Below are positions 25,793-33,703 of a stretch of DNA of 64,000 nucleotides, piece after piece. Each line of letters starts with the position of its first letter. Positions within the stretch are counted from its first letter, which is position 1. Origin of the DNA: Gluconobacter albidus (lineage in GTDB: Bacteria; Pseudomonadota; Alphaproteobacteria; Acetobacterales; Acetobacteraceae); contig NZ_BEWL01000003.1 of the NCBI RefSeq assembly GCF_002723915.1, forward strand, positions 62,001 through 126,000. The letters are read 5' to 3'. The translations under genes and the position numbers were made by a program. Under the pieces are notes generated by a model that worked only from the letters and a program-made list of their open reading frames with translations, was not told where the DNA came from and made no database searches.

Positions 25793-27358
25793 ATGAGTAT
25801 CCTGCGCCGTGATCTGGTCAAGCTTGGGACCGGACTGACCCTTCTGGGAACAGCCTCCCGTATGGCCCATGCCCAGTCCACTGCTCCTCAGGCCGGCACC
25901 AAACCCGCTGGCACCCCTGCCCCGCAGGCGACGCCGTTTGACGACGGAACGGTTCGGCTTCTGGCGCAGCGCCTGTCGAAAAAGCCTTATTCCCCGCCGT
26001 CGCAGACCCTCCCCAGTGCCATTGCGAACATGGATTTCGACCAGTTCCGCAGCATTGCCTTCAATCCTGACAAGGCTCTGTGGCACGGCCAGAATCTGGC
26101 GTTCGACGTGGAATTCTTCCCGCGCGGCTTCCTCTACAAGCCGCGGATCGGCATGAACGAGGTCACCGGCGGGCAGTCCACGCCTATTCCCTACGATCCC
26201 GACCTCTTCACCTATGGGAACCCCGTTCTGCGCGTTACGGACGATCTCGGCTTCTCCGGCCTGCGTCTGCGCTACGCCATTAACACGGCGGGCATGATGG
26301 AAGAATGCGCGGTTTTCCTCGGCGCATCGTATTTCCGGGCGGTGGCCAAGGGCCAGAATTACGGTCTGTCGGCGCGCGCTTTTGCGAACGGCACCGGCAA
26401 TCCCAAAGGCGAGGAATTCGCCCTGTTCCGGGAATTCTGGATCGAGAAACCGGAACCGGGCGTGGAGTCCGTCGTCATTCATGCGCTGCTCGACAGCCCC
26501 TCTCTGGCAGGCGCGTTCCGCTTCACCATCCGCCCCGGCGATACGACCGTCTTCGACGTCCAGTCCTCGCTGTTCCCACGGCAGGACATTGCGGAATCCG
26601 GCATCGCACCGCTGACCGGCATGTTCTATTTCGACGCGAACGAACGCAATCACGTCGATGACTGGCGCCCGGCCGCGCATGACAGTGAAGCCCTCCAGAT
26701 CTGGACGGGCGCCGGACAGCAGCTCTATCGCCCCCTCATCAACCCGACCGACCTCCAGTTCTCGGCCTTCGCGGACAGCAGCCCGCACGGTTTCGGCCTG
26801 ATGCAGCGCAAGCGCTCGTTCCACGACTACGAGGATCTGGCGCTCAACTACCAGAAACGCCCTTCGCTCTGGATCGAACCGATCGGCAACTGGGGCGACG
26901 GTGCCGTCGATCTGGTGGAGATCCCCACCCCCAACGAGGTCAACGACAACATCGTCTCGTTCTGGCGCCCCAAACAGCCCATGAAGGGCGGTCAGGAATA
27001 CAGCTACATCTACCGGATGTACTGGGGCTGGGACGCGCCCTGGCCAACACAGATGGCGCGCGTGGCAGCAACGCGGATCGGGAGCGTAACCGACCATCCG
27101 GACGCCCGCTTCTTCGCGATCGACTTTACGGGCGCGCCCTTCCAGAACGTCCCGCAGGGCACGAATTTCCATCTGATCTCGCAGGCCACCCCCGGCACGA
27201 TCCGCAATGTGGTCGTCGAACCGAATCCGGAAATCCAGGGCTGGCGCGCGACCTTCGAATTCGTGCCGGGTGATGCGAAGACATGCGAACTTCAGGCCCA
27301 GCTCGCCAATGATCAGGGTCCGGTTTCAGAAAAATGGATGTATCGTTGGACGCCGTGA
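25793..27358 (+). CDS. opgD: Periplasmic glucan biosynthesis protein, OpgD/OpgG family
   Basis: 521 aa. It begins with a twin-arginine signal (LRRDLVKLGTGLTLLG, cleavage near AHAQ), which points to OpgD rather than Sec-exported OpgG. The mature part is the OpgG/D beta-sandwich: FDQFRSIAFNPDKALW, FRVEFFPRGFLYKPRI-like region, REFWIEKPEPG, LYRPLINPTDLQFSAF and YRMYWGWDAPW. These proteins shape or branch osmoregulated periplasmic glucans made by OpgH. The stop lies 25 bases inside the next gene opgH, so the pair is one unit. Confidence 0.93.
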   Translation: MSILRRDLVKLGTGLTLLGTASRMAHAQSTAPQAGTKPAGTPAPQATPFDDGTVRLLAQRLSKKPYSPPSQTLPSAIANMDFDQFRSIAFNPDKALWHGQNLAFDVEFFPRGFLYKPRIGMNEVTGGQSTPIPYDPDLFTYGNPVLRVTDDLGFSGLRLRYAINTAGMMEECAVFLGASYFRAVAKGQNYGLSARAFANGTGNPKGEEFALFREFWIEKPEPGVESVVIHALLDSPSLAGAFRFTIRPGDTTVFDVQSSLFPRQDIAESGIAPLTGMFYFDANERNHVDDWRPAAHDSEALQIWTGAGQQLYRPLINPTDLQFSAFADSSPHGFGLMQRKRSFHDYEDLALNYQKRPSLWIEPIGNWGDGAVDLVEIPTPNEVNDNIVSFWRPKQPMKGGQEYSYIYRMYWGWDAPWPTQMARVAATRIGSVTDHPDARFFAIDFTGAPFQNVPQGTNFHLISQATPGTIRNVVVEPNPEIQGWRATFEFVPGDAKTCELQAQLANDQGPVSEKWMYRWTP

Positions 27359-29520
27359 CCGAATTGTCTTCTGCCCCTGCCCCGGAAGCTGCTCCGTTCC
27401 TGCCGCCTGAAGCGCCGCTGGCGATGAAGCCGCAGAACCTTCAGCAGCAGCCGGACCGTCATGGCCGCTCCTTCGATCCGCTGCCGACGACGCCATCGTT
27501 CCTATGGGCACGCCGTCTGTTCGTCTTTGGTGGCGCAATGCTGCTGACAGGCTATGGAATTTACAGGATCAATCAGGTTTTCAACTCACTGGGCGTCTCG
27601 GCGCTCGGTGTCGTTATCCTGATCCTGTTCGCCATCCTCGCCTTCTGGATCGCCCTGTCTTTCATGTCCTGCCTCGGCGGCTTCGTCTCGCTGATCCGGC
27701 GGGGCGGTCTTGGGCTTGGCATCCACCGGACCGGGCCGCTGCCGGAACTGAAAAACCGCACGGCCGTCCTGATGCCGACCTACAACGAGGACCCGGCGCG
27801 CGTTCTCGCGGGTCTGCGCGCCATCCATGACAGCATACTGGCGACGGGACAGATCGACGCTTTCGATTTCTTCATCCTGTCCGATACGACCAACCCGGAC
27901 GTCTGGGTGCAGGAAGAGCGCGCCTTCCTTGAATTCCGCAAAGCCACGAACGGCGAAAAGCGCGTCTTCTATCGCCGGCGTCACAAGAATACGGACCGCA
28001 AGGCCGGCAATCTGGGCGACTGGGTGACGCGGTTTGGCGCTTCCTACCAGCAGATGCTCACGCTCGATGCAGACAGCGTGATGGATGGCAGTCTGATCGT
28101 CCGGATCACCGCGGCCATGGAACAGCATGACGGCGTGGGCCTGATCCAGACGCTCCCCGTCATCGTCGGTGGCCGCACGCTTTTTGCCCGGATGCAGCAG
28201 TTTGCTGGCCGCGTCTACGGGCCTCTGATCGCGCATGGCATTGCCTGGTGGCATGGCTCGGAAGGCAATTACTGGGGCCATAACGCCGTCATCCGCACGC
28301 AGGCCTTCGCCGAACAGGCCGGACTGCCGCATCTGAAGGGCCGCCCGCCATTCGGGGGGCATATCCTGAGCCATGACTTCGTGGAAGCCGCGCTCATGCG
28401 CCGTGGCGGCTGGGCCATTCACATGGTGCCGGGACTGTTCGGCTCCTATGAAGAAAGCCCGCCATCACTCACGGACGTCGCCATCCGCGACCGCCGCTGG
28501 TGTCAGGGCAATCTGCAGCACAGCAAGATCCTCGGTACGAAAGGCATGCACTGGGTCAGCCGCGTTCACATGCTGACGGGGATCGGCTCCTACATCATGT
28601 CCCCGCTCTGGCTGCTGTTCCTGCTGTTCGGCATCCTGATTTCGCTCCAGTCGCATTTCTACCACCCCGAATATTTCGGCTCGAAGCCAACGCTCTATCC
28701 GCACTGGCCGCGCGTCGATCCCGTGCAGGCCAAGCTCGTTTTCATCGGGACGATGGGCATCCTGCTGGCACCGAAGGCTCTGGCGTTCATTGCCATGATG
28801 TTCGATCGCGCGGCCCTGAAAGGTTCGGGCGGCGTCTTCCGGCTCGCGGTCTCCATCGTGCTGGAAACCCTGATCGGTGGCCTGATCGCCCCGATTGCCA
28901 TGTTGATCCAGACGTCCGGCGTCATTTCGATCCTGCTGGGCCGGGACTCGGGATGGAATGCTCAGAACCGCGACGATGGCCGGGTTTCGCTAAAGGACGT
29001 GGCGCACGGCTACTGGATCTACACCGTGTTCGGCCTGCTTCTGGCCGTTGCGGCATGGTCCGTCTCGCAGGCGTTGTTCCTGTGGATGACGCCAGTGCTG
29101 CTCGGACTGGTGCTCGCCATCCCGCTGGCCGCGCTGACGGCGAGCCGGGACGTCGGGCTGGGCCTGCGTCGTGCCGGGCTTCTGTTGATTGAGGAGGAAA
29201 CCGCCCCTCCGCCGATCCTTCAGCTCGCCGCCGCAAACGACGCCGCGCGTGAACGCGCAGCCCACGCCCCCGATGCGCCGCCGGAAGAAGCCTTTGCCGC
29301 CCTCCGGCAGAACGCGACCCTTCTCAACGCCCATGAAGGCGCCCTGCCCCCGCCCCGCAGCCCCGGCAGTCCGATTGACGCCCATCTGCTGGTGGGTCTG
29401 CTCAAGCTGCGGGAAGCTCCGTCGCTCCAGATCGCCCTGGAGCGCCTCTCCCGTCAGGAAAAGGCCGCAGTTCTGGGAAGCGCCGAAGGTCTGGCCCTCA
29501 TGGAAAAGCTCGCGGCCTGA
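27334..29520 (+). CDS. opgH: Glucans biosynthesis glucosyltransferase OpgH
   Basis: 728 aa inner-membrane GT2 enzyme that polymerises the glucan backbone from UDP-glucose and exports it. Two N-terminal helices (LFVFGGAMLLTGYGIY, LGVVILILFAILAFWIALSF) precede the catalytic part with LMPTYNEDPARV, FILSDTTNPD, MLTLDADSVMDG (DxD), and RDRRWCQGNLQH for the Q(Q/R)xRW-like motif. Further membrane helices follow, then a soluble tail of ~150 residues. The first codon is ATG in an overlap of 25 bases with opgD; a Met at residue 31 is a possible alternative start. A strong terminator follows. Confidence 0.95.
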   Translation: MDVSLDAVTELSSAPAPEAAPFLPPEAPLAMKPQNLQQQPDRHGRSFDPLPTTPSFLWARRLFVFGGAMLLTGYGIYRINQVFNSLGVSALGVVILILFAILAFWIALSFMSCLGGFVSLIRRGGLGLGIHRTGPLPELKNRTAVLMPTYNEDPARVLAGLRAIHDSILATGQIDAFDFFILSDTTNPDVWVQEERAFLEFRKATNGEKRVFYRRRHKNTDRKAGNLGDWVTRFGASYQQMLTLDADSVMDGSLIVRITAAMEQHDGVGLIQTLPVIVGGRTLFARMQQFAGRVYGPLIAHGIAWWHGSEGNYWGHNAVIRTQAFAEQAGLPHLKGRPPFGGHILSHDFVEAALMRRGGWAIHMVPGLFGSYEESPPSLTDVAIRDRRWCQGNLQHSKILGTKGMHWVSRVHMLTGIGSYIMSPLWLLFLLFGILISLQSHFYHPEYFGSKPTLYPHWPRVDPVQAKLVFIGTMGILLAPKALAFIAMMFDRAALKGSGGVFRLAVSIVLETLIGGLIAPIAMLIQTSGVISILLGRDSGWNAQNRDDGRVSLKDVAHGYWIYTVFGLLLAVAAWSVSQALFLWMTPVLLGLVLAIPLAALTASRDVGLGLRRAGLLLIEEETAPPPILQLAAANDAARERAAHAPDAPPEEAFAALRQNATLLNAHEGALPPPRSPGSPIDAHLLVGLLKLREAPSLQIALERLSRQEKAAVLGSAEGLALMEKLAA

Positions 29521-29543
29521 ATCTTGCAGGACGTCACAACACA

Positions 29544-29578
29544 AAAAACGCCCCGGCCATCACAGCCGGGGCGTTTTT
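29544..29578. terminator. Bidirectional terminator between opgH and the convergent DUF2501-like gene
   Basis: AAAAACGCCCCGGC and GCCGGGGCGTTTTT form a 14-bp perfect stem around a 7-base loop. The A-run and T-run flanks make it a good intrinsic terminator on both strands, serving opgH (plus) and the gene ending at 29605 (minus). Confidence 0.92.
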
Positions 29579-29604
29579 CATTGCAGACCTGTGGGTCGGA
29601 TCAA

Positions 29605-30096
29605 TTACTTGAAAGACTGGGCCTTCTTGACAAGGTCATTGCACGTCGTGACGCGCTTGTCCTTGGAGAGGGTGCCGATGTCAAAGACGTTGCCGTCCGT
29701 CATCTGAAGCAGGCCCTTGCCACCCAGCGAGTAGAACTCGTCACTGTGGACATCCGGACGCTTGGCGATGTTGCGGGCCGCAACGATCGGCGACGTTCCG
29801 AGCACCAGCTTATGGTGCGTACAGTAGTAGGTCAGACCGGCGACATTGCCAGCCTGTGCGCCCTCGATGGAGGGGAGGCCATCAGCACCCAGAACGCCCG
29901 GCGACGCAGCGCTCAGGACATTCTTGCCGCCCGCGACGGCCTGAACATGAGCGCCAGGCAGCCGGGCCTGCGTTCCGGCGGGAATGGTCATTGCAGGGCT
30001 GCTCTGCGGAACCTGTGGCACTGTCTGGGCGACGGCTGCACCGGAAATGCTCAGGCCAGCGGCAGCAAGAACAGCAAAATACTTGCTTGAAATCAT
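29605..30096 (-). CDS. Secreted DUF2501-like protein
   Basis: 163 aa with a Sec signal peptide (YFAVLAAAGLSISGAAVA|QT). The mature C-terminal half fits the DUF2501/YjjA pattern: GNVAGLTYYCTHHKLV, GGKGLLQMTDGNVFDI and RVTTCNDLVKKAQSF, with two Cys likely forming a disulfide. The function of the family is not established. A paralogue with the same layout lies at 57338-57739. It is divergent from the protease II gene at 30294. Confidence 0.75.
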   Translation of the reverse strand: MISSKYFAVLAAAGLSISGAAVAQTVPQVPQSSPAMTIPAGTQARLPGAHVQAVAGGKNVLSAASPGVLGADGLPSIEGAQAGNVAGLTYYCTHHKLVLGTSPIVAARNIAKRPDVHSDEFYSLGGKGLLQMTDGNVFDIGTLSKDKRVTTCNDLVKKAQSFK

Positions 30097-30293
30097 GATA
30101 CTCTTCTTTCCACATCACAGGATGTCCTGTCTGCACCCCAAAAGGAGAAACAGAATTCATCCGGTCTGGAGCGTCCTGAAGAATGCTCCGTTGCCTTGAA
30201 TAACACTTGAGACCAGTCGCAGTTTCTTGGGAGGGCTTCTTTTCCAGTCAAAGGCCGATTGAATGCCGGGCGTTTCTGCGTCACAGTTTGGTC

Positions 30294-32405
30294 ATGTCAC
30301 AGCGCCCCGATGCCCCTTCCGCCGCACCCGTTCCTCCCGTCGCCCGTCGTGAGCCACTGAGCACCACGCAGCTTGGCCGCACGCGCACGGATTCCTATGC
30401 CTGGATGAAGGACGAGAACTGGCAGCAGGTCCTGCGGGACCCGTCCGTTCTGCGCGAAGATATCGCCACGCATCTGAAGGCGGAGAACGCCTATGCGGAA
30501 GCCGTTCTGGCCGGGATGGAGCCGCTGCGCGAGACGCTGCTTCAGGAAATGATCGGCCGTATTCCACCTGCGGAATCCTCGGTCCCGGTTCCCGATGGGC
30601 CGTGGGAATATTCGGTCCGTTTCGAAGACGGCGCCCAGCATCCGCTGCGGGTGCGTTGCCCACGCGGCGGCGGCGCGGAACAGGTTCTGCTCGATGCCGA
30701 TGCGCTGGCCAAACAGCATGACTATTACGCGCTCTCACAGACGGACCACTCCTCCGATCACCGCTATTTCGTTTATGCCGAAGACGTTCAGGGCTCCGAA
30801 GTCTATCGCATTCAGGTCGCAGATCTGGAAACAGACACGCTCTGCGCCGAACCCGTCCCCAGCACCACGGGCAGCTTCGCCATTTCACCAGACAGCCAGT
30901 GGCTGTTCTGGATTTACCGCGACGATAATGGCCGCCCTTCAAAAATCTATCGCCGCCCGCTGACGGGGGGCGAGGATGTTCTGGTGTTCGACGAAACCGA
31001 TCCGGGGTTTTTCCTGAGCATCGGCGTCAGCGCCTCCCGCAAATGGATCGTCATCGAACGCGGCGATCACGATACGAACGAAACGCTGCTCATCCCGGCC
31101 TCCAGCCCGACGGCCCTGCCCGTCGTGGCAGCGCCGCTGGTGCGGGGCGAGCGCTATTCCCTGACGCACTGGAACGACCGCTTCATTATCCTGACCAATG
31201 CCGGTGGCGCCGTGGACTTCCAGCTCATGCAGACGCCCGACACGGCCACGGGACGCGAGAACTGGACGCCCTTCGTCCCCTACCGTGAGGGCCACTACCT
31301 GCTGGGCGCCAGTGCCTCGCGCGGGCACCTCGCCTGGGCCGAACGGCGGGACGGCAACATCCATATCCTCGTCGTACCCGAAGGCATGCAGGGCGATGTC
31401 CGGGCGCAGGCAAAAGCCATCGGGATGGACGAAGCGGCTTATGACCTGACGATGCTGGGCACGCTGGAATATGACGCCCCGGTCCTGCGCTACATCTACC
31501 AGTCCCCCACCAATCCGGCGCACTGGTACGATTACGACATGGCAAGCGGCGAGCGCGTTCTGCGCAAAATCCGCGAGGTTCCGTCCGGCCATGATGCAAG
31601 CCGCTACGAAACGCGCCGCCTGTTCGCAACATCGCCAGACGGCGCGCAGGTTCCCGTCACGGTGCTGATGCGCAAAGGTCAGGTTCTGGACGGCTCAGCA
31701 CCCCTGCTTCTGTATGGATACGGCTCCTACGGCATTGCCATGGACGCGGATTTTTCCACAACCGTGTTCAGTCTGGTGGACAGGGGCTGGATTCACGCCA
31801 TCGCCCATGTGCGCGGCGGCTCCGAAAAGGGCTGGAACTGGTTTCTGGATGGCCGCGGGACGAAGAAGCCCAACACCTTCATCGACTTCATTGCCTGCGC
31901 CCGACATCTCGTCTCGGAAGGCTACGGCTCAGCCGGACGCATCGTCGCGCAGGGCGGCTCGGCCGGTGGTCTGCTGATGGGAGCGATCACGAACATGGCG
32001 CCCGAGCTTTTCGCAGGCATTGCCGCGCAGGTGCCGTTCGTCGACATGCTCAACACCATGTCCGACGTCTCCCTGCCGCTCACGCCGCCGGAATGGCCGG
32101 AATGGGGCAACCCGCTGGAAGACCCGGACGCGTATGACCTGATCGCCAGCTATTCGCCCTATGACAACATCGCCGCCAAAACCTACCCGCCGGTTCTGGC
32201 AATGGGTGGTCTGTCCGATCCGCGCGTGACGTACTGGGAACCCGCGAAATGGATCGCCAAACTGCGCGAAGTCACGTCCGGCGGCCCGTTCCTGTGCCGC
32301 ATCAACATGGAAGCCGGCCACGGCGGCTCATCCGGCCGTTTCAAACGTCTGGAAGAAGTCGCCCTCGTTCAGGCCTTCGCCATCTGGGCCATCGACCGGC
32401 CCTGA
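30294..32405 (+). CDS. ptrB: Prolyl oligopeptidase family protease (protease II)
   Basis: 703 aa S9A serine peptidase that cuts short peptides, probably after Arg/Lys as in protease II. The N-terminal beta-propeller (e.g. DSYAWMKDENW, DHRYFVYAEDVQGSEVY) is followed by the catalytic domain with LLLYGYGSYG, the nucleophile GGSAGG, the Asp in MGGLSDPRV and the His in MEAGHGGSSGR. The open frame extends upstream to 30207 but the family start MSQRPDAPSA matches the ATG at 30294. No strong ribosome site is seen. No signal peptide is present, so it is cytoplasmic. Confidence 0.93.
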   Translation: MSQRPDAPSAAPVPPVARREPLSTTQLGRTRTDSYAWMKDENWQQVLRDPSVLREDIATHLKAENAYAEAVLAGMEPLRETLLQEMIGRIPPAESSVPVPDGPWEYSVRFEDGAQHPLRVRCPRGGGAEQVLLDADALAKQHDYYALSQTDHSSDHRYFVYAEDVQGSEVYRIQVADLETDTLCAEPVPSTTGSFAISPDSQWLFWIYRDDNGRPSKIYRRPLTGGEDVLVFDETDPGFFLSIGVSASRKWIVIERGDHDTNETLLIPASSPTALPVVAAPLVRGERYSLTHWNDRFIILTNAGGAVDFQLMQTPDTATGRENWTPFVPYREGHYLLGASASRGHLAWAERRDGNIHILVVPEGMQGDVRAQAKAIGMDEAAYDLTMLGTLEYDAPVLRYIYQSPTNPAHWYDYDMASGERVLRKIREVPSGHDASRYETRRLFATSPDGAQVPVTVLMRKGQVLDGSAPLLLYGYGSYGIAMDADFSTTVFSLVDRGWIHAIAHVRGGSEKGWNWFLDGRGTKKPNTFIDFIACARHLVSEGYGSAGRIVAQGGSAGGLLMGAITNMAPELFAGIAAQVPFVDMLNTMSDVSLPLTPPEWPEWGNPLEDPDAYDLIASYSPYDNIAAKTYPPVLAMGGLSDPRVTYWEPAKWIAKLREVTSGGPFLCRINMEAGHGGSSGRFKRLEEVALVQAFAIWAIDRP

Positions 32406-32416
32406 AAAGACCAGAC

Positions 32417-32504
32417 GAATAAAAGTTTTTGGGCTCCGCCTTTTTACAAAAAGGCGGAGAACGCCGAAGCTTTTTGAAAAAAGCTTTACCAAAAACTTTT
32501 ATTC
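32417..32504. repeat. Three-way-junction intergenic repeat (Acetobacteraceae-type palindromic element)
   Basis: An outer 16-bp perfect stem (GAATAAAAGTTTTTGG at 32417-32432 with 32489-32504) encloses two inner hairpins: a 12-bp stem at 32434-32445/32448-32459 (CTCCGCCTTTTT) and a 9-bp stem at 32467-32475/32478-32486 (AAGCTTTTT). Each arm has A/T runs, so it can terminate transcription both ways between convergent ptrB and aaeA. From memory, similar elements occur in many copies in Acetobacteraceae genomes; only this copy is in the window. Confidence 0.85.
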
Positions 32505-32512
32505 CAAAATCC

Positions 32513-33463
32513 TTATCTGTGGCCAAACAGATGCCGGATGTCGTCACCGAAATGCTGGAAGGCGGCGTGGGTGGAGCGGTGACGGCGGTTGCCCTCTTCC
32601 GACACGACGGTCACGGTCGCCGTCATGCCGGCGGCCAGCGTCAGGTCATCGGGGATCTTGTCGATCTTCACACGCACCGGAATACGCTGCGCCAGCCGCA
32701 CCCAGGTATAGACCGGATCCACTTCCGGCAGGCCCTGCTTGTTCACCTGCGCGTTATTGCTGGCGATACCGCGCGTGATGCTTTCGACATGCCCGAACAG
32801 CGGATCGTGATACCCCATCAGATCCATGCGGACGAGATCGCCCTCATCAAGATCATGGACCTTGGTTTCCTCGAAATAACCGTCCACCCAGTAGGAGCTG
32901 GTGTCGATGATGTGGATGTTGACCACACCGGCGGTAGCGAAATCGCCGGGCCGCATGATGAGATTGGTCACGATGCCGTCGATGGAACTGCGGACCTGCG
33001 TTCGCTCAAGGTTGATTTCGGCCTGATGCTCCGCGGCTTCGGCTGCGGCGTACTGAGCCTGCATCTGCTGCGAAAGCGCTTCGTACTGCCGTTTTTCCTC
33101 GACTGAAACGGCAGTGCCGGGGATGGCCTTGCGCCACTGGGACTGCACGAGGCGGAATTCCAGATCGGCCTTGCGCTCGGCCACATGGGCCTTGGCCGTC
33201 TCCAGCGCTACCTTGAAATCAAACGGGTCGATGACGTAGAGCACCTCCCCCTTGTGGACAAACTGGTTGTCCTTCACCAGAACCTCGATGATCTGTCCCG
33301 AAACGCGCGGCGCGATATTGGCGACCTGCGCGCGCACCTGTCCGTTCCGCGTCCAGGGCGAGGCGGTGTAGTAATCCCACAGAATGACGACCACGAGCGC
33401 CGCCACTGCAAGGATGCAGAGCGTGATGGTCAGGCGGATCAGGCGATGGGCACTGGAAAGCAC
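32513..33463 (-). CDS. aaeA: Efflux membrane fusion protein, AaeA/EmrA-like
   Basis: 316 aa with a GTG start. One N-terminal membrane helix (TITLCILAVAALVVVILWDY) is followed by the lipoyl half-motif NGQVRAQVANIAPRVSGQIIEVLVKDNQFVHKG (quoted in part), a short coiled coil, TQVRSSIDGIVTNLIMRPGD and a barrel domain with DTSSYWVDGYFEETKV. This is the AaeA type that works with AaeB and AaeX to expel aromatic acids or related stress compounds. It is the last gene of an aaeB-aaeX-aaeA operon, ending at the branched repeat. The substrate is not known. Confidence 0.88.
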   Translation of the reverse strand: MLSSAHRLIRLTITLCILAVAALVVVILWDYYTASPWTRNGQVRAQVANIAPRVSGQIIEVLVKDNQFVHKGEVLYVIDPFDFKVALETAKAHVAERKADLEFRLVQSQWRKAIPGTAVSVEEKRQYEALSQQMQAQYAAAEAAEHQAEINLERTQVRSSIDGIVTNLIMRPGDFATAGVVNIHIIDTSSYWVDGYFEETKVHDLDEGDLVRMDLMGYHDPLFGHVESITRGIASNNAQVNKQGLPEVDPVYTWVRLAQRIPVRVKIDKIPDDLTLAAGMTATVTVVSEEGNRRHRSTHAAFQHFGDDIRHLFGHR

Positions 33464-33502
33464 GGGACGGTCACCTTGGGTTCGGTTCGAGACAGGAAAA
33501 GG

Positions 33503-33703
33503 TCAGAGGATCAGGGTGTAAAGGCCGATCAGGCAGATCAGGATGCCGAACTGGGCCAGAGGCGGGTCCCAGACGAAACGCCACAGATCGAACCAGGCCA
33601 GAATCCAGCGCAGAACAGCCAGTGTCAGCAGAGCCAGCGCCAGATTGATGACGAAGGCCGACACCAGCACGCCATCAAGGTCAACGACCTGTGTCGTCAC
33701 CAT
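33503..33703 (-). CDS. aaeX: Small membrane protein, DUF1656/AaeX family
   Basis: 66 aa with two membrane helices (LVSAFVINLALALLTLAVLRWIL and FGILICLIGLYTLI, quoted in part) and the DUF1656 start VDLDGVLVSAF. It accompanies AaeB/FUSC and AaeA genes in many proteobacteria; its role is not defined. It overlaps the end of the FUSC gene by seven bases (ATGGTGA) and lies 39 bases before aaeA. Confidence 0.88.
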   Translation of the reverse strand: MVTTQVVDLDGVLVSAFVINLALALLTLAVLRWILAWFDLWRFVWDPPLAQFGILICLIGLYTLIL

